NCBI RefSeq assembly: GCF_900167405.1
Contig: NZ_FUWO01000008.1
Location: 35,069 to 99,068, forward strand
DNA length: 64,000 nt
DNA from: Globicatella sulfidifaciens DSM 15739
Lineage (GTDB): Bacteria > Bacillota > Bacilli > Lactobacillales > Aerococcaceae
Direction: 5' to 3'
The notes beneath the pieces are model-generated. The model was not told where the DNA came from. It did not search any database and saw nothing but the letters and a program-made list of their open reading frames with translations. This document shows positions 19,414 to 28,339 of the stretch, piece by piece. The translations under genes were made by a program, and so were the position numbers. Numbering within the stretch: position 1 is the first letter of the stretch; each line of letters opens with the position of its first letter.

Positions 19414-20435
19414 GATAAATGGACACCTGCAAAGTCATCGGTAATGGTTCCTAAAACAAAGGCCGAGCTATCGATAGACGTTAAACTATTAAGTGCGGTT
19501 TCTACCTCAGTTGGTGAGACCACAATCACTAGTCCAACGCCCATATTAAAGGTGCCAAACATTTCATCACGATCGATTTGTCCCCATTCTTGTAACAATT
19601 TAAAAATGGCTTGTTCAGGAATCGCTTGGGTATCGATTGTAATCCCTAGATTATCGGAAAGGATGCGAGGTAGATTTTCTTCTAAACCGCCACCAGTTAT
19701 ATGGGCAATTCCTTTTACCTCAACATATTCGAATAAGGTTGCTACTTCTTTGGCATAAATACGTGTTGGTGTTAATAAGATTTCGCCAACTGTTTTATCT
19801 AATCCCGAAACATTATCTTCATAGTTAATATTGGCTTTATTTAAGATTGCTCGTACCAATGAAAAACCATTAGAGTGGACCCCCGATGAAGCTAGCCCAA
19901 TTGCCACATCACCGGCTTTGATATTGGCACCGGTAATTACTTTTTCTTCATCTACCAAACCTACCACGAATCCCGCCAAATCATATTCATCTTCTGAATA
20001 CATTCCGGGCATTTCAGCTGTCTCGCCACCAATTAATGCTGCTCCGGCTTGTTGACAACCATTAACCACACCTTCGACAATGGCTGCCATCTTTTCGGGA
20101 ACCAATTTCCCGGTTGCAATATAATCTAAGAAGAATAATGGTTTTGCACCTTGACATAAAATGTCATTGACACACATTGCCACACAATCAATACCAATTG
20201 TATGGTGAATATTTAAGGTTTGCGCAATCATCAACTTGGTGCCTACCCCATCAGTACCTGAGACTAACACCGGTTTTTTAATCCCCATTAAATCAGGTTT
20301 GAAAACACCAGAAAAACCTCCTAAATTGGTTAGTACTTCCGGACCATGTGTTTTTTTAACCATATCTTTCATTAATGCAACTTGCTCATAACCAGCTGCT
20401 TTATTGACGCCAGCTGTTTTATAATCTAACCCCAC
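19410..20435 (-). CDS. purM: Phosphoribosylformylglycinamidine cyclo-ligase
   Basis: The 341-residue enzyme makes AIR from FGAM. I place the start at GTG (20435) because GGAGG is just upstream and it gives the usual family start G-L-D-Y-K-T-A-G-V; an upstream ATG would run into purF. The conserved G-T-D-G-V-G-T-K and H-I-T-G-G-G-L-E-E-N segments are present. The purF stop and this start are separated by a single base, indicating coupling. Confidence 0.96.
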   Translation of the reverse strand: MGLDYKTAGVNKAAGYEQVALMKDMVKKTHGPEVLTNLGGFSGVFKPDLMGIKKPVLVSGTDGVGTKLMIAQTLNIHHTIGIDCVAMCVNDILCQGAKPLFFLDYIATGKLVPEKMAAIVEGVVNGCQQAGAALIGGETAEMPGMYSEDEYDLAGFVVGLVDEEKVITGANIKAGDVAIGLASSGVHSNGFSLVRAILNKANINYEDNVSGLDKTVGEILLTPTRIYAKEVATLFEYVEVKGIAHITGGGLEENLPRILSDNLGITIDTQAIPEQAIFKLLQEWGQIDRDEMFGTFNMGVGLVIVVSPTEVETALNSLTSIDSSAFVLGTITDDFAGVHLS

Positions 20436-20436
20436 A

Positions 20437-21681
20437 TTATGCCTCCGTTCTTTCAAAGTAGTCGCCATACATTTGTTGACGTCCTATCGCTTTGTATAAA
20501 CCATTTAGCGATAAGAAAGCTAATGAATCACAGCCAATGATGGCTTTCATTTCTTCAATATTATGTTCATAAGCAATTAATTCGTCATTATCAGGAATAT
20601 CTACCGTTAAATTATTCGAGCTAACAATTTGCGGTGCCGCGATTCTGACATGTACTTTATTAGCTCCTTTTTCTTTTAAATTCTTTACAATTCGTTTAAT
20701 AGTAGTGCCTCGAACAATTGAATCGTCAATTAATATAATGTCACGATTCATAATGTTGCCACGAATCGGCGTTAACTTAATCTGAATGCCACGTTCGCGT
20801 TCGACTTGCGTTTCTTCGATAAATGTACGGCCGACATAGCGATTACGGACAAACCCCTCTTGGAAAGGAATGCCGGATTCTTTGGCATAACCTAAAGCAG
20901 CAATCACGCCAGAATCCGGAGCACCAATCACAATATCAGCTTCAACTGGTGCCTCTAAGCTCAACATTTTTCCTAAACGGTAACGCGCATCATAAACTGA
21001 AATATTATCAATTACCGAATCTGGACGAGCGGTATAAATAAATTCAAATGCACAAATATTAGACGTTTCATTTGAAAGGTAATAAGATGTTTGCCCATTT
21101 GCGGTATGAATAAAAATCTCACCCGGTTGCAAGTCGCGAACAAAACGTGCACCAATCGACTCAATGGCACATGATTCAGTCGCAACAATCGTCGCTTGTG
21201 AATCATAACCGATACATAAAGGTTTAATGCCCTTCATATCGCGGTAGGCGATCATCTTGTCATCATTCACATAAATAAAACTAAACGCACCTGCAAGACT
21301 CAATAAGTACTCTCTTAAGTCTGCACATTCACCTTCAAGGCGATCCCATAAATCGTCAAAAACAGAACCTTCATTGGTAACCACACCATCAAAAACCATC
21401 ACCGCCCCATTTCGTTGGATTGGCATATCCGGTGTGTGGTCATAACGGAACTTATATTTTACAAAGCCAACGCCCTTTGATCCTTTCAAATCATCATTTT
21501 TTCCACGGGCAAAGCTTCGCTTAATAAGTCCCGGTCCAACACAAAGGTCCACTTCTCCGTCATGCACGGTCGCAATACCAGATGATTGTTGCCCTCTATG
21601 TTGTAAGGCATAAATACCAAAATAAATGGAAGTAAAAACATCTTTGGGCTCTGTTGAAAAGTATCCAAATAATCCACTCAT
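20437..21681 (-). CDS. purF: Amidophosphoribosyltransferase with degenerate glutaminase domain
   Basis: The ATG at 21681 (AAGGGG upstream) gives 414 residues, shorter than the usual 465-505. The phosphoribosyltransferase half looks sound, with the PRPP loop I-L-I-D-D-S-I-V-R-G-T-T (316-327). The N-terminal Ntn glutaminase is defective. The essential Cys1 is replaced by Ser2 in M-S-G-L-F-G. The canonical H-x-R-Y-S-T is F-V-K-Y-K-F (73-78), and H-N-G-N-L is F-D-G-V-V (97-101). A-L-Q-H-R-G-Q remains (25-31). Compared with Bacillus PurF, three of four iron-sulfur ligands and the C-terminal C-x2-C tail are missing. It may use ammonia, or partner another glutaminase. Its place in a complete pur operon argues that it still works. 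Confidence 0.9.
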   Translation of the reverse strand: MSGLFGYFSTEPKDVFTSIYFGIYALQHRGQQSSGIATVHDGEVDLCVGPGLIKRSFARGKNDDLKGSKGVGFVKYKFRYDHTPDMPIQRNGAVMVFDGVVTNEGSVFDDLWDRLEGECADLREYLLSLAGAFSFIYVNDDKMIAYRDMKGIKPLCIGYDSQATIVATESCAIESIGARFVRDLQPGEIFIHTANGQTSYYLSNETSNICAFEFIYTARPDSVIDNISVYDARYRLGKMLSLEAPVEADIVIGAPDSGVIAALGYAKESGIPFQEGFVRNRYVGRTFIEETQVERERGIQIKLTPIRGNIMNRDIILIDDSIVRGTTIKRIVKNLKEKGANKVHVRIAAPQIVSSNNLTVDIPDNDELIAYEHNIEEMKAIIGCDSLAFLSLNGLYKAIGRQQMYGDYFERTEA

Positions 21682-21691
21682 GGTAAGCCCC

Positions 21692-22162
21692 TTATAGGTC
21701 GGTAATGTCATCAGCCATCTTGATAACATTTTGTTTCATTTGTTGTTTATAGGCTAATAATTTTGCAGCGATGTCTTTATCATGAACCGCTAAAATTTGA
21801 GCTGCTAAAATCGCAGCATTAGCTCCACCATCAATCGCAACCGTTGCGACTGGAACACCTGAAGGCATTTGCACAGTTGATAATAATGCATCAAGACCAT
21901 CAAGCGTTGATGATTTAACCGGAATTCCGATTACTGGTTTAATCGTCGCACCAGCTAATACCCCCGCTAAATGGGCTGCTTTTCCAGCCATCGCAATGTA
22001 CACATCTGCCTCATCACGTTCCACTTCTTCCAGTAATAAATCTAAGGCACGGTGAGCAGAAATCACTAATACTTTGTAAGGTAAACCAAATTCTTTTAAT
22101 TGTTCTACGACTTTTTGAGCAATTCCTTTATCGGAGGAAGATCCCATAATAATTGTTATCAT
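21692..22162 (-). CDS. purE: N5-carboxyaminoimidazole ribonucleotide mutase
   Basis: The 156-residue protein starts at the ATG behind AGAAAGGA; an upstream in-frame ATG would overlap purL. It shows G-S-S-S-D (the phosphate site), the catalytic S-A-H-R, and later P-V-K-S-S and Q-M-P-S-G-V-P-V-A-T-V. These match class I PurE, which works with PurK. No purK is seen in the operon, so PurK must be encoded elsewhere or CAIR forms from bicarbonate without it. It lies 28 bp after purL. Confidence 0.94.
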   Translation of the reverse strand: MITIIMGSSSDKGIAQKVVEQLKEFGLPYKVLVISAHRALDLLLEEVERDEADVYIAMAGKAAHLAGVLAGATIKPVIGIPVKSSTLDGLDALLSTVQMPSGVPVATVAIDGGANAAILAAQILAVHDKDIAAKLLAYKQQMKQNVIKMADDITDL

Positions 22163-22190
22163 TGCTATATCCTTTCTATATTTAAAGTTT

Positions 22191-25100
22191 TTAATTAAAA
22201 TATTGACGAGCTGACTGAATAAATGGCGGTAAAGCTTCAATTTCAATATTGACGTATAAATCCTTATCCATTCTTTCAGGGTTTGAAACGGAAGCAAAGA
22301 CTAAGCCATCTGGACTGGTCATCGCATCCACTGCGGGTGCATGATGGTACTCATTAAATACCGATAACACTTGCCCATTAGCAAATAATTCATCTGCTTT
22401 ATCCCCTAAATCAATTTGTCCCCAAGCAGTCGCTACTGCGGTTGAGAATATTGGCGATGTCGCTTTGTTCGCCCATGCTGAATAATTAGACACTAGGGTG
22501 CTTGGAATAATGTCTGCCATAAATTTGCCATATGGGTTTTGGTTGACTTGAATCTTGGTTCCTGGTTGGAAACGTCCGAATTCAATTAAACCGGCACGAA
22601 TTAAACTTGCTCCTGCAGAACCAGCTCCGTAAATTAGCCCTTTTTGTTCAAGATGTTGCATGATGGCTTGTCGAACAGCTTCATCCTGAAGTACTAAATC
22701 CCAACCAAAGCCAGATTCACTTGGTTCATTAGCAAACACAAAACCTGAAGCCAATGCAATTACTTGATAATCGTTTATTTTAGCTGCTAGTGCCGCCACA
22801 GATTGTTGATAGAGTTCATGACTTGAAGTTTGAATAATGTGAAATTCTGTCATAAAACCTGCCGCTTCAAAAGCATCACGTAAGTCATATTCCGTATTGG
22901 CACCTAAAATTACTGGAATCAATACACGAGGTTGATTGTTTTTAACTTGCTCACTGTATGTTTGAGTCACTGGTTTTGGACTTATTTGCATTGGTTTTTC
23001 AATCAATTCATACACTGAAGCTAAAACTCGTTTATTTGCTTGATGAATGTCGGTAATCTTAAGTTGAACATCCGCTAAACTAATTACCTCCACTTGTGTT
23101 TGACCAATCACTTCATAGGTTAACCCTTCTAAAACAGTTAAGTCTTCTACCTCAACTACAAAAGATCCCATCATTGCTTCAGTTAAACGATGAGCCATTC
23201 TGTCATGCAATTGGATTCCAATGTGGTTTCCATAAGCCATATTCAATACTTCTGATAGTAAACCTTTGACACCGACCGTAGAAACAGCAGCTAATTTTCC
23301 TTCAATCGCTAACTGATGTAATCTTTCAAGTGTCGCTTTAAAATTACTTAAATCTAAGGTACCGTCTGCTTGAATAACTGATTCTATTAAGACAACCGGA
23401 TGATTCGCTTTTTTAAAGGCTCGTGATACAACCTGGTGAATGGTTCCCGTCGCTACAGCGAAACTTACTAATGTCGGCGGCACCGTTAATTCTTCGAAAG
23501 TACCCGACATTGAATCTTTTCCGCCGATAGCAGCTAATCCTAAAGCCGCCATCACTTCATTCGCACCTAATAATGCTAATACTGGTTTGCCCCATGCTCT
23601 TGGATTGTTCCCTAAAGATTCAAAATATTCTTGGAAAGATAAGCGTGCTTTTTTGTAATCAAATCCCATCGCAACTAAACGAGCAATTGATTCTACTACC
23701 GCATAATATCCTCCATGGAACGGTGAACGTTCTGCTAAATATGGATGGTAACCATATGCCATCGCAGATGTCGTTTGAGTTGCACCTTTATCAACTGGTA
23801 AACGAGAAATCATTCCTAATTCTTTCGTTGCACGGAATTTTCCACCATATGGATAAAGCACGGTTCCACGACCAATTGACGCATCAAATTGTTCATCCAT
23901 TGCTTGTTGATTGGCTTCAGCTAAAGTTTGAACAAAAGCCATCACATTTTCTTCGGTAAAGGCAAACTCTTCGTAATCAAAAGGTTTCTGTGTTGGGTTA
24001 ACTAAAAGGGCATCCGCTTCTTTTTCGGCCCCATTAGTATTTAAAAATTCACGACTTAAGTCGACAATTTTTTGACCGTTCCAATGCATCACCATGCGTT
24101 TTGACGCAGTAACTTCCGCAATAATGGTTGCTTCAACATCTTCATCCGCACAATATTGCATAAAAGTATCAATATCATCTTTTGAAACCACCACAGCCAT
24201 TCGTTCTTGTGATTCTGATAATGCAATCTCGCCGCCATGCATTCCTGGATATTTGGTTGGCACTTTATCCAAGTCAATCATAAGACCATCGGCTAATTCA
24301 CCTACCGCAACGGATACCCCACCGGCACCAAAGTCATTACAACGTTTAATCAATCTAACAGCATCGCCATTTCTAAAGAGACGGCCGATTTTACGTTCAA
24401 TGGACGCATTTCCTTTTTGAACTTCTGCACCGGCCGTTTCAAGTGAAGTTTCTGTTTGAACTTTTGACGAGCCAACAGCAGCACCTAAACCATCACGTCC
24501 AGTACGTCCACCTAATAAAACAACATAATCACTAGCTTGAGGCTCTTCCCTAACAACATTCTCTCGCGGAGCCGCCGAAATGAGTGCACCCAATTCCATC
24601 CGTTTTGATTCAAAACCAGGATGATAGATATCCTCATTAAAAGATGCGGTAACCCCATATTGATTGGCATAATCTGCATAGCCAGCAAGCGCCGTTTTAG
24701 CAATAACTCGTTGTGGCAATTTGTCTTTACGAACATTTGCCCATGCTTGGTTAGGATTCATTCCGCCACCCAAGCGCATTGCTTGATAAACCCAAGAGCG
24801 ACCTGACAATGGGTCTCTGACCCCACCGCCAATACAGGTTGACGCTCCCCCAAATGGTTCAATTTCGGTTGGGTGGTTATGGGTTTCGTTTTTAAAGTAT
24901 AATAACCAATCTTCTTCGGTTCCTTCTACATCTACTTTTATTTCTAAAGCACATGCATTGATTTCAGCAGAAATTTCGACATCCTCTAATTGATGTTTCG
25001 CTTTTAAGTTTTTCGCTTGAATAGTGGCTAAATCCATTAAAGTAATCGGACGATCGGTGCGTTGTAATTGTTGACGGGTTTGAAGATAATTATCTAACGC

Positions 25101-25823
25101 TGCTTGGAATAGAGGTGCAAATTCGCCTGCTTCTACCTCGATATCTTTTAAGTGCGTATTAAATGTTGTATGGCGGCAATGATCGGACCAATACGTATCA
25201 ATTACTTTTAATTCGGTTAAATTCGGTTCACGGTCTTCTGATTGGAAATAAGTTTGACATAATTTCAAGTCATCAAAATCCATTGCAAACTGTGTACCAA
25301 ATACCTTTAACGCTTCATCATCCATTGCTAAAAATCCACTAATCGGTTCTAAATCGGTCGTTGCTGACGCTTGAATCACCGGATTGGCTGCATCAAAAGC
25401 CACTTCTACTTTTTCAACAGGATTCAAATAATATTGCTTAAACATTTCAAATTGAGTAGCCGAAATATTTTCAATCACAATCACTTCAGAATGATGAACG
25501 CGCCCATGATCAAAACCTAAGACTTGACGCATCATTCGTTCGGTCATTTCTTCCTTTTCATTGTATTGGCCAGTTACTTGACGACATCTAAATGCATGTC
25601 CAGCAAATAAATCATCCGTATTTTGATGTAAAAGACGATGCGGCGTTGATAACATTCGGTCTTTAACTGTTTCTAATTCAGCTTCACTTAAATTCTCAAA
25701 ATCAAAAATATCAAAGTAGTGAATGACAAATTCATTTTCCCATCCTAAAAACTCACGTGCTTCTTTCGCTAATCGTTCAACTTTTCCTAACTGCCCTTGA
25801 ATGGATTCTGTAATTACGCGCAT
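22191..25823 (-). CDS. purL: Large FGAM synthase with degenerate glutaminase domain
   Basis: The 1210-residue protein is the single-chain type that normally fuses PurS, PurL and PurQ functions. The synthetase part is well conserved, with W-S-D-H-C-R-H-T-T-F, F-K-N-E-T-H-N-H-P-T-E-I-E-P-F and G-G-K-D-S-M-S-G-T. The C-terminal class I glutaminase domain (about 963-1210) keeps its fold motifs, but the nucleophile segment G-I-C-N-G-F-Q is G-A-G-S-A-G-A (Cys to Gly at 1068). The H-G-E-G segment aligns with S-T-A-V (His to Ser at 1127, Glu to Ala at 1129). Glutamine hydrolysis therefore looks impossible. The enzyme may take free ammonia. Its operon partner PurF shows the same type of loss. Confidence 0.93.
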   Translation of the reverse strand: MRVITESIQGQLGKVERLAKEAREFLGWENEFVIHYFDIFDFENLSEAELETVKDRMLSTPHRLLHQNTDDLFAGHAFRCRQVTGQYNEKEEMTERMMRQVLGFDHGRVHHSEVIVIENISATQFEMFKQYYLNPVEKVEVAFDAANPVIQASATTDLEPISGFLAMDDEALKVFGTQFAMDFDDLKLCQTYFQSEDREPNLTELKVIDTYWSDHCRHTTFNTHLKDIEVEAGEFAPLFQAALDNYLQTRQQLQRTDRPITLMDLATIQAKNLKAKHQLEDVEISAEINACALEIKVDVEGTEEDWLLYFKNETHNHPTEIEPFGGASTCIGGGVRDPLSGRSWVYQAMRLGGGMNPNQAWANVRKDKLPQRVIAKTALAGYADYANQYGVTASFNEDIYHPGFESKRMELGALISAAPRENVVREEPQASDYVVLLGGRTGRDGLGAAVGSSKVQTETSLETAGAEVQKGNASIERKIGRLFRNGDAVRLIKRCNDFGAGGVSVAVGELADGLMIDLDKVPTKYPGMHGGEIALSESQERMAVVVSKDDIDTFMQYCADEDVEATIIAEVTASKRMVMHWNGQKIVDLSREFLNTNGAEKEADALLVNPTQKPFDYEEFAFTEENVMAFVQTLAEANQQAMDEQFDASIGRGTVLYPYGGKFRATKELGMISRLPVDKGATQTTSAMAYGYHPYLAERSPFHGGYYAVVESIARLVAMGFDYKKARLSFQEYFESLGNNPRAWGKPVLALLGANEVMAALGLAAIGGKDSMSGTFEELTVPPTLVSFAVATGTIHQVVSRAFKKANHPVVLIESVIQADGTLDLSNFKATLERLHQLAIEGKLAAVSTVGVKGLLSEVLNMAYGNHIGIQLHDRMAHRLTEAMMGSFVVEVEDLTVLEGLTYEVIGQTQVEVISLADVQLKITDIHQANKRVLASVYELIEKPMQISPKPVTQTYSEQVKNNQPRVLIPVILGANTEYDLRDAFEAAGFMTEFHIIQTSSHELYQQSVAALAAKINDYQVIALASGFVFANEPSESGFGWDLVLQDEAVRQAIMQHLEQKGLIYGAGSAGASLIRAGLIEFGRFQPGTKIQVNQNPYGKFMADIIPSTLVSNYSAWANKATSPIFSTAVATAWGQIDLGDKADELFANGQVLSVFNEYHHAPAVDAMTSPDGLVFASVSNPERMDKDLYVNIEIEALPPFIQSARQYFN

Positions 25824-25837
25824 TTTGTTGTCCCCTC

Positions 25838-26515
25838 TTATAAATAATGAACGATATCTAATGGATTGACGTATTCTGTTTCTTTATAAACACGCATATT
25901 ACCACCAGACACTTCATCGATTAACACAATTTCATCACTACCCGCTAAACGTCCAAACTCTAATTTAATATCATAAAGTGATAATCCTTTAGTGGCTAAA
26001 TCTTCTTTAATAATAGTTGAAATATCACGAGTCAATTGTTTAATCTTAGCATATTCACCTTCATTTAAAATTCCTAAGATTTCTAATGCATCTTCATTAA
26101 TCAGTGGATCTTCGCGGTCATCATCTTTTAGTGTAAATTCAACATACCCTTCCAGTGGCATACCTGATTCAGCATATAATCCATAACGACGAATAAATGA
26201 GCCAACCGCTACAAAACGGCAAATAACTTCTAAGCCTTTTCCGAACACTTTAGCCGGTTTAATTTCCATCGTATTCTCATCAATGTTGGCCTCAACAAAA
26301 TGTGTTGGAATTCCTTTTGCTTCAAGGAGTTCAAAGAAATATTTAGAAACGGTGACATTGGCTTTTCCTGAACCTTCAACCGTTAACCCAACCTGATTGG
26401 CACCTGGATCAAATTGGCCATCTTTACCAGTCATATCATCTTTAAAGTGAAAATAGGTTTTACCTTGTTCGTCTTGCAATAAATCTTTCGTTTTACCTCG
26501 ATAAATGTTTTCCAT
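25838..26515 (-). CDS. purC: SAICAR synthase
   Basis: The 225-residue protein begins M-E-N-I-Y-R-G-K-T-K-D and contains the conserved F-K-D-D, G-S-F-I-R-R-Y-G, D-P-L-I-N and K-L-E-F-G-R segments and the C-terminal D-E-V-S. It joins CAIR with aspartate. It is the first gene of the purine operon, 14 bp before purL, with GGAG close to the ATG. PurR-type control is suggested by the boxes upstream. Confidence 0.94.
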   Translation of the reverse strand: MENIYRGKTKDLLQDEQGKTYFHFKDDMTGKDGQFDPGANQVGLTVEGSGKANVTVSKYFFELLEAKGIPTHFVEANIDENTMEIKPAKVFGKGLEVICRFVAVGSFIRRYGLYAESGMPLEGYVEFTLKDDDREDPLINEDALEILGILNEGEYAKIKQLTRDISTIIKEDLATKGLSLYDIKLEFGRLAGSDEIVLIDEVSGGNMRVYKETEYVNPLDIVHYL

Positions 26516-26606
26516 TCCATTGACTCCTTTACTTTTTATCTGCTCCGACTAACTATAAAAATAAAAAAATGATGAGGAATATAACTCACACAGACTTTTT
26601 TAGTTT

Positions 26607-26746
26607 AACATTCGTATTTTTTGAATGTCATTCTAATAAAGCCATAATTATTATCCCATCTATGCTTTTATTATAAACAAATATAATAACTATTGTGTAA
26701 AAAAACTTATTGTGTTTTATTTCTCCTGTTTAATGTTCGTGTTTTT
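26607..26746 (-). promoter_or_regulatory. Purine operon control region with PurBox-like sites
   Basis: On the minus strand, 26744-26732 reads AAACACGAACATT, 11 of 13 positions of the lactic-acid-bacterial PurBox (AWWWCCGAACWWT). The nearest good -10 hexamer (TATAAT, 26675-26670) puts this box about 75 bp before the transcription start, the distance known for PurR activation in Lactococcus. A second, weaker box (AAATACGAATGTT, 26619-26607) lies inside the leader. The -35 hexamer is poor, as expected for an activator-dependent promoter. Confidence 0.55.
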
Positions 26747-26780
26747 AAACGGGAGGTAGTCTTTTAGGAGGTATCATCTT

Positions 26781-26873
26781 ATGTTCAAACTTTTTACTAA
26801 TCCCCAAGATAAAAAAAGCGAGCAAGAAGTAGAAAACCACCGATTTTCGCTTCACCTGCTCGTCCAGTCATAA
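26781..26873 (+). CDS. Short ORF, possibly a gene fragment cut by a repeat
   Basis: A 30-residue frame starts at ATG with AGGAGGT at good spacing and reads M-F-K-L-F-T-N-P-Q-D-K-K-S-E-Q-E-V before running into the intergenic repeat that follows, which supplies its last third and stop. The strong ribosome site suggests it was or is translated. I do not recognise it. It may be the 5' end of a gene truncated by repeat insertion. Confidence 0.3.
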   Translation: MFKLFTNPQDKKSEQEVENHRFSLHLLVQS

Positions 26874-26935
26874 TTTTGAGTCGTATCAAACAACTTCCTC
26901 GATCGCCGTTTGATGACACTCAATTATGACGCCAT
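26815..26935. repeat. Copy of dispersed intergenic repeat (one hairpin unit)
   Basis: The head (GAGCAAGAAGTAGAAAA, then TTTTCGCTTC) and the tail (GTATCAAAC, then GCCGTTTGATGACACTCAA) match in order the large repeat cassette at 34674-35214, where the tail unit is amplified. The head can fold back on itself. Sequence divergence shows it is an older copy. Confidence 0.65.
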
Positions 26936-26937
26936 TA

Positions 26938-26990
26938 AATAAAAAAATGAGACTAGGAAGAAATCATTTAAGTTTCTTCTCAGTCTCATC
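26938..26990 (-). terminator. Rho-independent terminator after O-antigen-ligase-like gene
   Basis: On the minus strand a roughly 17-bp stem (GATGAGACTGAGAAGAAA with its partner) with two mismatches is followed by seven T. It lies just beyond the stop at 27005. Confidence 0.8.
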
Positions 26991-27004
26991 GGCTATTTTT
27001 AATT

Positions 27005-28162
27005 TTATTTCGTTTGATAATCAAATGCTTCAATCGGTGAGGATGCAATTAAAAGAAAGACATATCCCGTTTGAAGCCATACAATCGATACGTCCATTAA
27101 ACCATGAACCAAAACCAATACTCCCATCGCCATTAATAAGGCTAAATCTTTCTTCTTAGATGGTTCTCTTAATTGTTCTATTAAAGTACGAACAAAAGGC
27201 GTTAAGGCATTTACAAAAATTAATAAGCCGAAAATTCCGTAATTAGCTAAAAAGTCTATCAATATTTGATGCGAATGCATGTCTGCTTCATTCGTTACTA
27301 AATAATAGAAATTTATATATGCTAAAGGACCTCTTCCAGTTAGTGGTCGCGTCTTAAATATTGCCCATCCATTAGACCAAATCATAAAGCGATCTTCGAA
27401 ACCGTAAGCTAGTGACTCAAAACGTGGGAAAATACTCGGGTTTAAAATAATCACCACTAAACCCACCATACCTAGCGTTAAAAAAGCTATTGCTATACGG
27501 CGATAATTAAACCACAATATCACAAAAGCACCAATTAAAACCGTTGGAATCAACATTCTCGATGCAGTTAAAATAACCGAAATACTATTTAAGGATAAAA
27601 TTAATAAAACGAGAGCATATTCCCATTTGTTTTTGGCAATAGTAAACCAATAAATAGTAATCACCATCGCCATCACAATATAGAGCCCGAAATAGTTAGC
27701 ATTGAAGAAGAATGATTCAGCTCTAAATTGAGGACTTGCTTCAGTTATTATATAAGTCCAAGGTAATGAACGCTCTTGAATAAATTTAAAATAAGTACTA
27801 ATGGCATGTATACTAATCAGGCCGCTCTCAATACTCAAAATCTTCATTAATAAAACAAACAAATCACGCTTTATGATTTGACGATAAACCCAAAAGAATA
27901 ATGCAAATAATAAAAAACCTAATGGAAGCAGAGCACCTAAAAAATTATAATTCAATAATGCAACTACTTCTGCATATACAAAAAAAACCAACCAGGGTGA
28001 TAGTGTCTTTAAAATTTCTAATAAGCTATCGCGTTTTTGATACATTAGAATCAATAAAATCATGAATATTATCGGACCGCTAATGAAAAATGGCAGTACA
28101 ATACTCATAGTTGCATAAATTAAGAGACGTTCTGGTAAATTATATCGGATCAGTAATTTCAT
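27005..28162 (-). CDS. O-antigen ligase / polymerase-like membrane protein
   Basis: A 385-residue integral membrane protein with about ten hydrophobic segments. Between segments in the C-terminal half is the pattern F-M-I-W-S-N-G-W-A-I-F-K-T-R-P-L-T-G-R-G, followed by M-H-S-H-Q-I-L-I-D-F-L-A-N-Y-G-I-F-G. This R/W-G-x-G and H-x-H arrangement is the hallmark of the O-antigen ligase/Wzy superfamily (O-antigen_lig domain), which transfers or polymerises lipid-linked glycans outside the membrane. No polysaccharide cluster adjoins it, so its substrate is unknown. It stands alone between the purine operon control region and dacA, with its own terminator. Confidence 0.75.
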   Translation of the reverse strand: MKLLIRYNLPERLLIYATMSIVLPFFISGPIIFMILLILMYQKRDSLLEILKTLSPWLVFFVYAEVVALLNYNFLGALLPLGFLLFALFFWVYRQIIKRDLFVLLMKILSIESGLISIHAISTYFKFIQERSLPWTYIITEASPQFRAESFFFNANYFGLYIVMAMVITIYWFTIAKNKWEYALVLLILSLNSISVILTASRMLIPTVLIGAFVILWFNYRRIAIAFLTLGMVGLVVIILNPSIFPRFESLAYGFEDRFMIWSNGWAIFKTRPLTGRGPLAYINFYYLVTNEADMHSHQILIDFLANYGIFGLLIFVNALTPFVRTLIEQLREPSKKKDLALLMAMGVLVLVHGLMDVSIVWLQTGYVFLLIASSPIEAFDYQTK

Positions 28163-28339
28163 AGTAACACCTCCAGAAACACAATGTCTAAAATTATATA
28201 TACATTATATAATAATAGCATAATCGTGACTATTAATTGTGAAGTTTTTTTGAAAAATTAGAATTTTTTCTAACTTTATACCACATTTTGTCTTTTATTT
28301 GCTATAATTATGAAGGACTATTACTAAGGAGGATTTATT

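Noticed and set aside
22163..22297. N-terminal extension of PurE overlapping the 3' end of purL
   Set aside because: The extra residues are unrelated to PurE, and a good ribosome site precedes the ATG at 22162.
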